64,000 bases of DNA, taken from positions 62,001 to 126,000 of the forward strand of contig JAIYAR010000018.1 of the NCBI GenBank assembly GCA_027488985.1. The letters are read 5' to 3'. Source of the stretch: Comamonadaceae bacterium. GTDB lineage: Bacteria > Pseudomonadota > Gammaproteobacteria > Burkholderiales > Burkholderiaceae_C. The notes below the pieces were generated by a model that did not search any database, was not told the DNA's origin, and worked only from the letters and a program-made list of their open reading frames with translations. This document shows, one piece after another, positions 17,451-25,178 of this stretch; position 1 is the first letter of the stretch; each line of letters starts with the position of its first letter. The position numbers and the translations under genes were made by a program.

Positions 17451-19058
17451 TCAGTCGCCCCAAGGCAGCATCAGGGTCAGCATGGAGAGTTTGGCGAACT
17501 CCGGCTCAAACTGGTCAATGATTTTCTGGGGATCGGGGCACAGGGTGGCATCAGTCACCACGCCGAACTGCACACCGCCGCCGTAGCTCAAGATGGACAC
17601 ACCCAAGCCCACGGAACCGCTCTGGGGCACCCAGAACAAGTTTTCTTCAATGGTGGAGCCACAAATCTTGAGCTTCTCACGCGGACCGGGCACGTTGGTC
17701 ATGACCGCAGTCGTCTTTTTGGAGAATAGGCTCAAGAGGGCATCCTGGGCTGGTTTGATCAACAAACCAGCCACGGCCAAGAGACCGAAGGCCAGCAGGG
17801 GTTGCATGCTGCCCTTGAGGCCACGCATGCGGGCGCGGACTTCATACACCCGCTCAACCGGGTTCTCCATGCCAATCGGCAGCACCAAGGGAGCCAGGCC
17901 GAATTGATTGCCCAACTTGTAGGCGTGCTCCAGTGGCCGCAGGTTCACCGGCACCATGGCGCGGATTTCTTTGCCGGTTACCGCATCGCCTTGCTCGCGC
18001 AAGTACTCTCCAATCGCACCCGCCACACAACTCAGCAACACATCATTGATGGAGCAATTCAAGGCCTTGCCCACAGCTTTCACTTCTTCCAGTGGCAAGG
18101 GCGCACACCACGCCACACGTTTGGCATTGCCCGGCTGCCCCTTGAGACGCGTGGGCGAATCGTCCGGCATCAGGGCCAATGCCGCCAAGTCGCTCACCAC
18201 CTGGTAGGCCATCTTCGCCATGTCAACCGAGCTGTGCATGCCCGACTCCATGCCTTTTTGCGGCTCCATCAACAAAGACATGGACTTCACGGCCCCGTCC
18301 CCGGCCGCACTCAGCGCTTTCACTGCCATATGGGTCAGGGGCTTGAGCAAGGCATCGCTCAGCCACTCTTCCGCACCATCCAGCCCTTGGGCCCGCTCAG
18401 GCTTGCTGCGGCGTTGTGGTGGCGGACTGCCGCCATCCACCAAAGACTGGGTTACCGAGATCAGGGCAATGCCGTCTGCAATGCAATGGTGAATGCGCAC
18501 CATCAAGGCAGAGCCGCCCTTGTAGTTTTCCACCAAATGGAACTGCCAGAGTGGCCGGCTGCGATCCAACGGCTCCATGGTCAGGGCCGCCAAGCGTTCC
18601 TGCAACGCCTCTTGCTCGCGGCCGCGCGGCTTTTTGGCCAGTGCCTCTGTCACGACATGTTGGTCAATATCGAAGTTGGCATCCTCCACCCAACTGGCAC
18701 CGGCAGCGTCTTCCACCACACGCTGCTTGAACCGCGGGTATTTCAACAACCTGTCTTCCACCCGCTGCTTCAGGTCTGCCAGCGGCAAGCCGGGTTTTGT
18801 GACCCACACCCCGACAATCATCATGAGGTTGGAGCTGGAATCCATGCGCAGCCAGGCCGTGTCGACTTTGGACATGCGCTCGCCATTCAGGCCCAGAGTG
18901 CCGATCACGGCATCCGCCACATTCTTTTGCACCGCTTCAGCTGCTTTGCGCGTGCGGCGCACCACCTTTTTGGCGACCGGCATACCGGATCGTGCAGCTT
19001 TGGAGACGGGGGTGCGGGCCTTGTCGGCAACGTTCTTGACAGTGACGCGGGTGACCAT
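17451..19058 (-). CDS. Wax ester synthase / diacylglycerol acyltransferase (WS/DGAT)
   Basis: A 535-residue bifunctional acyltransferase. The catalytic HHxxxDG motif is HHCIADG (190-196), and the second conserved block includes PLRPLEH-like NLRPLEHAYKLGNQFG and NVPGP near residue 450. It esterifies fatty alcohol or diacylglycerol with acyl-CoA. The first 60 residues are an extra Lys/Arg/Ala-rich segment before the usual domain start (MSKVDTAWLRMD at 62). A GGAG site precedes the ATG. The fatty acyl-CoA reductase 3.6 kb away supplies the expected co-substrate. Confidence 0.9.
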   Translation of the reverse strand: MVTRVTVKNVADKARTPVSKAARSGMPVAKKVVRRTRKAAEAVQKNVADAVIGTLGLNGERMSKVDTAWLRMDSSSNLMMIVGVWVTKPGLPLADLKQRVEDRLLKYPRFKQRVVEDAAGASWVEDANFDIDQHVVTEALAKKPRGREQEALQERLAALTMEPLDRSRPLWQFHLVENYKGGSALMVRIHHCIADGIALISVTQSLVDGGSPPPQRRSKPERAQGLDGAEEWLSDALLKPLTHMAVKALSAAGDGAVKSMSLLMEPQKGMESGMHSSVDMAKMAYQVVSDLAALALMPDDSPTRLKGQPGNAKRVAWCAPLPLEEVKAVGKALNCSINDVLLSCVAGAIGEYLREQGDAVTGKEIRAMVPVNLRPLEHAYKLGNQFGLAPLVLPIGMENPVERVYEVRARMRGLKGSMQPLLAFGLLAVAGLLIKPAQDALLSLFSKKTTAVMTNVPGPREKLKICGSTIEENLFWVPQSGSVGLGVSILSYGGGVQFGVVTDATLCPDPQKIIDQFEPEFAKLSMLTLMLPWGD

Positions 19059-19193
19059 GAATTCTCCGGACGGGACGGGTATGGGGGCGAACGCCTATTC
19101 TGGGGGCAAAACGCCGCTTAAGATACGGGTGAAGCACCTGCCTGCATCGGGTGTTCCCCCTAGTTCCTTGCACAAACCCGAACGGAGAAAACC

Positions 19194-19448
19194 ATGGCCG
19201 ATCTGAAAGCCGCTTTCGAAGCCGCTGTTGCCAATTCCAAAAATCTGAGCGAGCGCCCCGACAATGGCACCCTGCTCAAGATTTACGCCCTCTACAAGCA
19301 AGCCACCGCGGGTGACAACACCGAGAAGAAACCCGGCTTCGCTGACATGGTGGGCCGGGCCAAGTGGGATGCCTGGAATAGTTTCAAAGGCACCAGCAAC
19401 GATGACGCCATGCAGCAGTACATCGATCTGATTGAATCTTTGAGCTAA
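19194..19448 (+). CDS. Acyl-CoA-binding protein
   Basis: An 84-residue four-helix ACBP with the family signatures LKIYALYKQAT (29-39), a central KPGF and AKWDAWNSFKG (56-66). These proteins bind long-chain acyl-CoA and hand it to acyltransferases. The gene is divergent from WS/DGAT (135 bp between starts), which fits acyl-CoA delivery to wax-ester or TAG synthesis. CGGAG precedes the ATG. Confidence 0.93.
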   Translation: MADLKAAFEAAVANSKNLSERPDNGTLLKIYALYKQATAGDNTEKKPGFADMVGRAKWDAWNSFKGTSNDDAMQQYIDLIESLS

Positions 19449-19450
19449 AT

Positions 19451-19500
19451 TAGCCTTTAGCGCCCGTGCAATATGCGCGGGCAGCTATCAAAAAAGTAGC
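19451..19500 (+). repeat. Comamonadaceae-type intergenic repeat (copy 1)
   Basis: TTAGCGCCCGTGCAATATGC followed by GCGGGCAGCTATCAAAAAAGTAGC fits the repeat consensus seen five more times in the window. Its end merges with the terminator hairpin downstream of the acyl-CoA-binding protein gene. Confidence 0.7.
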
Positions 19501-19517
19501 GCTATCGCTACTTTTTT
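19490..19517. terminator. Bidirectional terminator between two convergent genes
   Basis: A 12-bp stem (AAAAAAGTAGCG / CGCTACTTTTTT) with a CTAT loop carries A- and T-runs on both sides, so it can end transcription from either strand. The stop codon of the minus-strand PHA-system gene (19508-19510) lies inside the stem. Confidence 0.8.
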
Positions 19518-19831
19518 TTCGCCCCGGCTTTGGCAACCGCCTTGGGTTTGAGCAATTGATCGAGGTTTTTGACAATCTCAGCTTCAATCTTGTCTTTGAA
19601 TGCCCCGAGCAAAAAGCCCAGCTTGGCGCTGAGCTCGAACTTCGACTCGCTCACCTGCAACATGCCGCTCACCCCGGAGCGCTTGAAGATCACCTCATCC
19701 AAGTCATCACCCTCGACGTAGGTGCATTCCATATCGAAATCCTGTTCCGCCTGTTCGGCCCATTGAAAGGCAATCTTGCGTGCAGCGGCAAAGCCCAGGC
19801 TGTGTTCGCGCAGTATGTGTAAGTCCGCCAT
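19508..19831 (-). CDS. Polyhydroxyalkanoic acid system family protein
   Basis: A 107-residue protein matching the PHA granule-region family (PHA_gran_rgn): HSLGFAAARKIAFQWAE near the start, ALGLLLGAFK-like AKLGFLLGAFKDKIEAEI, and a Lys-rich tail. The fold is a small START-like/polyketide-cyclase-like domain; function is unknown but members cluster with PHA synthesis genes. It is convergent with the acyl-CoA-binding protein gene and lies near the phasin and WS/DGAT. Confidence 0.8.
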   Translation of the reverse strand: MADLHILREHSLGFAAARKIAFQWAEQAEQDFDMECTYVEGDDLDEVIFKRSGVSGMLQVSESKFELSAKLGFLLGAFKDKIEAEIVKNLDQLLKPKAVAKAGAKKK

Positions 19832-19908
19832 GGGTGCTCCTCTTGTCAGTATGCTGTGGGTGCTGCATTTGCAGTGACTGGCATCATAAAACCACTGCGG
19901 GCCCCACC

Positions 19909-20238
19909 ATGCTTTACAAATTCAAATCCAAAGTCGCCAGCGACGTCATCATGCTGGAGCCTAATGGCCGGCAGATTCTGACGCTCTGGGGTCGCACCGG
20001 CGAGGACAGCTTGCGCAAAGGCATCCTGCTTGCAGTGGACATGCCCGCAGCCATCAGCGCGCTCGAGGAGGCCATTGCCAAGGAAGAGGCACAACGCGCC
20101 CAAGCCGCCTTGGAGGCACAAGAAAAAGGGGAAGACATAACCCCGACCGGTGTGAGCCTTCGCCAGCGTGCCACGCCCTTGCTGGACATGGCACGTCGCA
20201 GCATGGCTGCGGGCAAGGAGATCACCTGGGGCGTCTGA
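19909..20238 (+). CDS. DUF1840-domain protein
   Basis: A 109-residue protein starting MLYKFKSKVASDVIMLEPNG, with GKDILTL-like GRQILTLWGR and a Glu/Ala-rich middle helix (EEAIAKEEAQRAQAALEAQ). The C-terminal RQRATPLLDMARRSMAAGKEITWGV matches DUF1840, common in beta- and gammaproteobacteria, with no known function. I choose the ATG at 19909; the in-frame upstream stretch is Cys-rich and not family-like. It is divergent from the PHA-system gene. Confidence 0.85.
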   Translation: MLYKFKSKVASDVIMLEPNGRQILTLWGRTGEDSLRKGILLAVDMPAAISALEEAIAKEEAQRAQAALEAQEKGEDITPTGVSLRQRATPLLDMARRSMAAGKEITWGV

Positions 20239-20257
20239 CCCGGCCAGCGGGTCAGAC
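20233..20257. terminator. Hairpin between the DUF1840 gene and the Bug receptor
   Basis: A perfect 10-bp stem (GTCTGACCCG / CGGGTCAGAC) with a 5-nt loop includes the DUF1840 stop codon and lies between convergent genes. There is no T-run, so it is a weak or factor-assisted terminator candidate. Confidence 0.5.
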
Positions 20258-20272
20258 GGGATTCACGCCAGA

Positions 20273-21244
20273 TCAGTCAGCGTAGACGCCGGCGGCTTTG
20301 ATGATGGGAGTCCACTTGGCAATTTCAGCGGCAACAAACTTCTTGTGCTCAGCTGGCTCCACACGCTTGTCAGACACAATCACTGCACCCAACGCTTCTT
20401 GCTTCTTGATGAAGTCCGCATCCTTCAGCGCAGCTTTGAGTGCTGTATTCAGCTTGGTCTGAACGTCTGCCGGTGTGCCCTTGGGGGCGTACAGGCCGTG
20501 CCAGATGGTCACTTCGAAGTTGGACAGACCCTGGCTTTGCAGTGTGGGCAGGCTCTTCAAAGCAGCGGTCGTCAAAGGCTTGGCTGTAGTCACAGCGTAA
20601 GCAGTGACCTTTTTACCTTCGATCTGCTGGGTAGTGTTGGTGGTCTGGTCACACATCAGGTCAATCTGGCCACCGATAAGGTCGGTCATCGCTGGAGCGG
20701 TACCCTTGTAAGGCACGGTGGTCATGTCCACTTTGACTGCGTTCTGGAACAGCAAACCGCACAGGTGAGAGGCGGATCCGATGCCAGCGTTGCCCAAGTT
20801 GATCTTGCCGACGTTCTGACCGATCCAGGTAGTGAGTTCCTTGTAAGTCTTGGCAGGCAGATCGGGCTTGCCGATCAAGGTCATGGGCACGTCATTGACC
20901 ATGCCCAGGTATTCGAAATCAGACTCGACCTTGAACGGCATGTTGCGCAACAGGCCGGGCATGGTGCCCATAGCGATGTGGTTCAACAGCAATGTGTAGC
21001 CGTCAGGCGCCGCCTTGGCGACCTTGCTGGTCCCGATAGAGCTGCCGGCACCGGCGGTGTTTTCAATGATGATGCTGACATCGCCCAGTTGTTTGCGCAG
21101 CGCTTCGCCCAGATCACGAGCCACACGGTCTGTAGGGCCACCGGCAGTGAATGGCACCACGATAGTGATGGGTTTGGAAGGATAGGCCTGCGCGAAGGCG
21201 GTGATGGAAAACAGGGCAGTAGTCGCAACGAGTAGTTTTTTCAT
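20273..21244 (-). CDS. Bug-family periplasmic solute receptor (TctC-like)
   Basis: A 323-residue extracytoplasmic receptor with a signal peptide (MKKLLVATTALFSITAFAQA) and the Bug opening YPSKPITIVVPFTAGGPTDRVAR. The NTAGAGSSIGTSKVAKA block is the ligand-binding loop of the tripartite tricarboxylate transporter family. These proteins bind small carboxylates. No TctA/TctB membrane genes are adjacent, so it is one of the orphan Bug receptors that are numerous in Burkholderiales. A GGAG lies upstream of the ATG. Confidence 0.88.
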   Translation of the reverse strand: MKKLLVATTALFSITAFAQAYPSKPITIVVPFTAGGPTDRVARDLGEALRKQLGDVSIIIENTAGAGSSIGTSKVAKAAPDGYTLLLNHIAMGTMPGLLRNMPFKVESDFEYLGMVNDVPMTLIGKPDLPAKTYKELTTWIGQNVGKINLGNAGIGSASHLCGLLFQNAVKVDMTTVPYKGTAPAMTDLIGGQIDLMCDQTTNTTQQIEGKKVTAYAVTTAKPLTTAALKSLPTLQSQGLSNFEVTIWHGLYAPKGTPADVQTKLNTALKAALKDADFIKKQEALGAVIVSDKRVEPAEHKKFVAAEIAKWTPIIKAAGVYAD

Positions 21245-21445
21245 GGGTTTGTCTCCGATTGGTTGATGCAGTCTAGCTCGCCCGACAGGGGTCTGTCATG
21301 TGGAAAGCACCTAGCTTGCGGGGCTATTAAAAATGAGATTTCTGGTCCCCGCCGACCGAAGGTTATAGAGAGATGCCCCCCGGGGGAACTGTGGTGTTCA
21401 ACAGCTCGGGAAAACCCTGAGACCCTCCGGCGGCGTGGCGCACGC

Positions 21446-22699
21446 TCAGCGGTAGCTGCGGGCGTCCTCAATCACTTTGCCATCATTGGGCAAGCTGCCC
21501 GGGGACAGCAGCTGTACATCACCACGCAGTTTGGTCACATCACGAACGGCATCCGCCACACGTTGTGCAAGGCCTTCGGACTGGCCCGCCACCTCCAGCA
21601 TCAGGGTCATTTGGTCATTGGCCATTTCACCACTGACCACCAGCCGGGCCTTGTGCACCTCGGGGAAACGCTTGGCCACTTCATCCACCTGCTTGGGATG
21701 CACAAACATGCCGCGCACTTTGGTGGTTTGGTCGGCACGACCCATCCAGCCTTTGATGCGGGTGTTGGTGCGGCCGGTCGGGCACTGCCCTGCGAGCACC
21801 GCAGAGAGGTCACCGGTGCCGAACCGGATCAAGGGGTAGTCGGGGTTCAGGCTGGTAACCACCAGCTCGCCCACTTCGCCCTCCGGCACCGGGTCGCCAG
21901 TGCCTGGCCGCACGATCTCCACGATCACCTGCTCGTCCAGCACCAAACCTTCGCGCGCGCTAGTCTCGTAGGCAATCAGACCCAGATCTGCGGTGGCGTA
22001 GCACTGGTAACCATCCACCCCGTGGGCAGTAAACCAGTCGCGCAAAGAGGGCGGAAACGCTTCGCCGCCGAACATGGCTTTGCGCACGCTAGGCAGTGCT
22101 ACTCCCATTTCCAGCGCCTTTTCCAGAATGATTTTCAGGAAGCTGGGCGTACCGATATAGCCCGCAGGCTGCAACTCGGCCATGGCCTGAACCTGCTGCT
22201 CGGTCTGACCGGTGCCACCGGGAAACACGGTACATCCCAAGGCATGCGCGCCGGTTTCCATCATGGAACCGGCAGGCACAAAATGGTAGCTGAAGCTGTT
22301 GTGAATCAGCTCGCCGGGGCGAAATCCCGCTGCATAGATGGCGCGTGCCATGCGCCAGTAATCGCGCGCTGTACCCTCAGGTTCGTAGATAGGGCCCGGA
22401 CTAGCAAACACGCGGGTCATGGCGCTGCCAAAACCTATGGCACTAAAGCCACCGAATACATTGCCGGCCTGCTGGCGCGCAGCCTGTTGCAGCGCCTGCA
22501 GCTCGGACTTTCGGGTGACCGGCAGCCGGGCGAGTGCCGCACGGTCGACGATGCTGGCCGCATCCACTCCTTGCAGGATGGAAGCAAACGCCGTGCTGTG
22601 TTGCTGCGCGTGGGCTACCTGGCGGGGCAGTGCCGCCAGGTGGGCAGCATCGCGCTCGGCCTGCGAACGGATTTCCAGGGCGTCGTAGGCGGGGGTCAT
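21446..22699 (-). CDS. Phenylacetate-CoA ligase family AMP-forming ligase
   Basis: A 417-residue PaaK-like adenylating enzyme: YEPEGTARDYWRMARAIYAAG, MMETGAHALG, YIGTPSFLK and the substrate/AMP block AMFGGEAFPPSLRDWF, then DLSAVLAG and the C-terminal KGWMGRADQTTKVRGMFVHP. The family activates aryl or related acids to CoA thioesters. It follows the ABC-transporter genes in the same direction (87-bp gap holding a repeat), so it may activate the imported acid. The usual P-loop SSGTTG appears replaced by FASPGPIYEPEGTA, as in some family members. Confidence 0.8.
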   Translation of the reverse strand: MTPAYDALEIRSQAERDAAHLAALPRQVAHAQQHSTAFASILQGVDAASIVDRAALARLPVTRKSELQALQQAARQQAGNVFGGFSAIGFGSAMTRVFASPGPIYEPEGTARDYWRMARAIYAAGFRPGELIHNSFSYHFVPAGSMMETGAHALGCTVFPGGTGQTEQQVQAMAELQPAGYIGTPSFLKIILEKALEMGVALPSVRKAMFGGEAFPPSLRDWFTAHGVDGYQCYATADLGLIAYETSAREGLVLDEQVIVEIVRPGTGDPVPEGEVGELVVTSLNPDYPLIRFGTGDLSAVLAGQCPTGRTNTRIKGWMGRADQTTKVRGMFVHPKQVDEVAKRFPEVHKARLVVSGEMANDQMTLMLEVAGQSEGLAQRVADAVRDVTKLRGDVQLLSPGSLPNDGKVIEDARSYR

Positions 22700-22720
22700 A
22701 GGCTCTCCGTCGGCTTGTTT

Positions 22721-22768
22721 GCTATCATTTCAGGAGCTCCTCGCGCACATTCAACGGGCACCAGAAGC
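22721..22768 (-). repeat. Comamonadaceae-type intergenic repeat (copy 2)
   Basis: The minus strand reads GCTTCTGGTGCCCGTTGAAT, then GTGCGCGAGGAGCTCCTGAAATGATAGC. This is the same family as the copies at 34841 and 58261, in opposite orientation. It sits between the LivF-type ATPase and the CoA-ligase gene. Confidence 0.75.
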
Positions 22769-22786
22769 ACTTTTTCTATCAAAGAA

Positions 22787-23596
22787 TCAGGCCAGCCAGC
22801 GCTTGCGCCGCTTGTAGCTCTTCACATCTTTGAAGCTCTTGCGCTCACCGCCCCCCACGCCGAGGTAAAACTCCTTGACGTCTTCATTGGTACGCAAGTC
22901 AGCGGCTGCGCCATCCATCACCACGCGGCCGCTTTCCATGATGTAGCCGTAGTCGGCGTACTTCAGGGCCATGTTGGTGTTTTGCTCTGCCAGCAAGAAG
23001 GTGACCTTTTCTTTCGCGTTGAGGTCTTTCACGATCTCGAACACTTCTTCCACGATCTGCGGCGCCAGGCCCATGGAAGGCTCATCGAGCAAAACCATGC
23101 TGGGGTTGGCCATCAGTGCGCGGCCGATGGCGCACATCTGTTGCTCTCCGCCGGAGGTATAGGCGGCCTGGCTGGTGCGCCGGGTCTTGAGGCGGGGGAA
23201 GTAGTTGTAGACCTTCTCGAGGTTGGCCGCTACCTCGGCCTTGCTCTTGCGGGTGTAGCCACCCGTCAGCAAGTTCTCTTCGATAGTTAGGTGGGCAAAA
23301 CAATGGCGCCCTTCCATGACCTGCACTACTCCGCGCTGCACTAGATCGGCAGGACTCAGGTTTTCGATGCGCTCACCGCGCAGCTCAATGCTGCCCTTGG
23401 TGACCTCACCTCGCTCTCCGGCCAGGAGGTTGGAGACGGCACGCAGCGTCGTGGTTTTGCCCGCCCCATTCCCCCCGAGGATGGCCACGATGCCGCCTTC
23501 GGGCACCTGAAGGGAAACCCCCTTGAGCACCAGAATGACGTGGTTGTAAATGACCTCAATGCCATTCACGTTGAGAACGATGTTTTTCGGTTCCAT
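22787..23596 (-). CDS. Branched-chain-type ABC transporter ATPase (LivF)
   Basis: A 269-residue ATPase: Walker A GGNGAGKTT (42-50), ABC signature in TSGGEQQMCAIGRALM, Walker B MVLLDEPSMGL. QVMEGRHCFAHLTIEENLL is LivF-like. The tail is longer than in E. coli LivF, ending with GGGERKSFKDVKSYKRRKRWLA, a Lys/Arg-rich extension. It belongs to the minus-strand importer operon but is separated from the receptor gene by 178 bp holding a hairpin and a G+C-rich repeat. Confidence 0.88.
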   Translation of the reverse strand: MEPKNIVLNVNGIEVIYNHVILVLKGVSLQVPEGGIVAILGGNGAGKTTTLRAVSNLLAGERGEVTKGSIELRGERIENLSPADLVQRGVVQVMEGRHCFAHLTIEENLLTGGYTRKSKAEVAANLEKVYNYFPRLKTRRTSQAAYTSGGEQQMCAIGRALMANPSMVLLDEPSMGLAPQIVEEVFEIVKDLNAKEKVTFLLAEQNTNMALKYADYGYIMESGRVVMDGAAADLRTNEDVKEFYLGVGGGERKSFKDVKSYKRRKRWLA

Positions 23597-23612
23597 AACT
23601 CAGCCTTTTTGA

Positions 23613-23649
23613 CCAGATGAAAGCCCCGATGCACGGCGCTTTCATCTGG
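23613..23649. terminator. Perfect hairpin between receptor and LivF genes
   Basis: A 12-bp stem (CCAGATGAAAGC / GCTTTCATCTGG) with a 13-nt loop lies within the importer operon, downstream of the receptor gene. It has only a short T-run on the minus side (read as AAAAAGG on the plus), so it may be a partial terminator or an mRNA-stabilising stem that raises receptor levels over the ATPase. Confidence 0.45.
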
Positions 23650-23671
23650 AGAGTGGCAAGCGGAGCAAGCC

Positions 23672-23774
23672 ACCCTTCCAGAAACACCGCGGAACCGGCT
23701 ACGCCGGGCCGCTGGTGTTGCCCCCTGGAGGGGGGAGGACCGCTACACGCAGTGAGCGGTCAACGGGGGTGCTT
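23672..23774. repeat. G+C-rich intergenic repeat-like element
   Basis: The stretch CGCGGAACCGGCTACGCCGG, then GTTGCCCCCTGGAGGGGGGAGG and ACCGCT-N10-AGCGGT, resembles a palindromic repeat common between genes in Comamonadaceae. Only one copy is present in this window, so the call rests on memory and on the internal symmetry. Confidence 0.4.
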
Positions 23775-25106
23775 TCAAGACTGGCAGTCGCTACCCGCGC
23801 GGCGTGTGAGCTTTTTCTCAGCGGCGTACTTGTCCGCTGCGGCCTTCACCATCGGCTTGATGATCTGGTCGTCAGCCTGCATCCAATCGGAGGTCCAGTC
23901 GAAAGACTTGCCGTTCCAGGTGTGAACACGCGCCCATGCCGCGCCCATGTGATCTTGGCAGCTTGTAGAAATCGGGCGCATCACGCCCTTGAAGCCCAAA
24001 GCATCCAACTTGGGTTGCGTCAGGTTCAGGTTCTCATAACCCCAGCGTGCTTGCTCTCCGGTCATGACCTTGCCTTTGCCGAAACGGTCCTGGGCAGCGC
24101 GCACGCCTTCCACAGCCAGCATGGCGCTCATCATTCCGCGCATGTAGAGCACTTGGCCGACCTCTTCTTTCGGTCCGGTACCCTGACCCTTGCCATGGAG
24201 CTTGTCCAAGACCTCTTTGATGACAGGCGCGCCGGTTTCGGCACCGTGCTGCATCATCACGGCGTTGTAGCCCTTGGCACCTTCACCGACGTCTTTCACG
24301 TCGGGTTCAGCACCAGCCCACCAGACGCCGTACATCTTGTCGCGTGGATAGCCGGTGGCTTGTGCTTCCTTGAGGGCGGTGGAATTCATGACGCCCCAGC
24401 CCCAGTTCAGCACGTAATCCGGACGGTTCTGACGGATTTGCAACCAGGTCGCTTTTTGCTCGACACCAGGATGGGTGACAGGCAACAAGCTCAGCGTAAA
24501 GCCGTGTGCCGCTGCGCGCTCTTGCAGCAAGGGAATCGGCTCTTTGCCGAATGGGCTGTCGTGATATACCAAGGCAATCTTCTTGCCTTTGAGCTTGTCA
24601 TAGCCCCCTTCTTTTTTGGCGATGTGCTGAATCAACACGTCAGCAGCCACCCAGTAGGTGCCAGCCAACGGAAAGTTCCACTTAAAGACCCCGCCATCAG
24701 CCGATTCACTGCGACCGTAGCCAGCAGTAATCAATGGGATCTTGTCTGCGGGAGCCTTCTCGGTCAGCGCAAAAGTGATACCGGTCGACAGTGGCTGGAA
24801 CACCGTGGCGCCCTTGCCTTTCAAACGCTCGTAGCACTCGACACCCCGGTCGGTCGCATAGCCGGTCTCACACTCTTCAAATGACAGTTTCACCCCGTTG
24901 ACGCCGCCGCGGGCGTTGACCAGCTTGAGGTAATCCACATAACCATTGGCAAAGGGAACGCCATTCGGCGCATAGGCACCCGTGCGATACACCAGCACAG
25001 GAAAAAATTGTTCCTTGGCCTGGGCGAAAGCTGACGAGGTACCCACCAGAGCGGACACCCCGGCGGCAGCCACACTGGCGGCGATTGCGAGTTGACGAAG
25101 CTTCAT
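23775..25106 (-). CDS. ABC transporter periplasmic substrate-binding protein (Peripla_BP_6)
   Basis: A 443-residue receptor with a signal peptide (MKLRQLAIAASVAAAGVSALVGTSSAFA) and the type I periplasmic binding fold: FFPVLVYRTGAYAPNGVPFANG, VKLSFEECETGYATDRGVECYERLK, and KKIALVYHDSPFGKEPIPLL. The family binds amino acids, aromatic or other small acids for Liv-type importers. The ATG at 25106 has AGGAG upstream; codons before it are not signal-like. It is 72 bp after the LivM gene. The flanking CoA ligases suggest a carboxylic-acid ligand rather than an amino acid. Confidence 0.88.
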   Translation of the reverse strand: MKLRQLAIAASVAAAGVSALVGTSSAFAQAKEQFFPVLVYRTGAYAPNGVPFANGYVDYLKLVNARGGVNGVKLSFEECETGYATDRGVECYERLKGKGATVFQPLSTGITFALTEKAPADKIPLITAGYGRSESADGGVFKWNFPLAGTYWVAADVLIQHIAKKEGGYDKLKGKKIALVYHDSPFGKEPIPLLQERAAAHGFTLSLLPVTHPGVEQKATWLQIRQNRPDYVLNWGWGVMNSTALKEAQATGYPRDKMYGVWWAGAEPDVKDVGEGAKGYNAVMMQHGAETGAPVIKEVLDKLHGKGQGTGPKEEVGQVLYMRGMMSAMLAVEGVRAAQDRFGKGKVMTGEQARWGYENLNLTQPKLDALGFKGVMRPISTSCQDHMGAAWARVHTWNGKSFDWTSDWMQADDQIIKPMVKAAADKYAAEKKLTRRAGSDCQS

Positions 25107-25178
25107 GTTGTGTCTCCTAAGTTGGTTGAAGCGAGAGAGGAAAGCCGGACTTTCAAAGAACGGAGATGTCTGCACATC

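Noticed and set aside
21263..23290. Open frame of 675 codons on the plus strand
   Set aside because: It is antisense to the PaaK-like ligase and LivF genes, both with full motif sets. The composition (His-, Gly-, Gln-rich) is that of a shadow frame in G+C-rich DNA.
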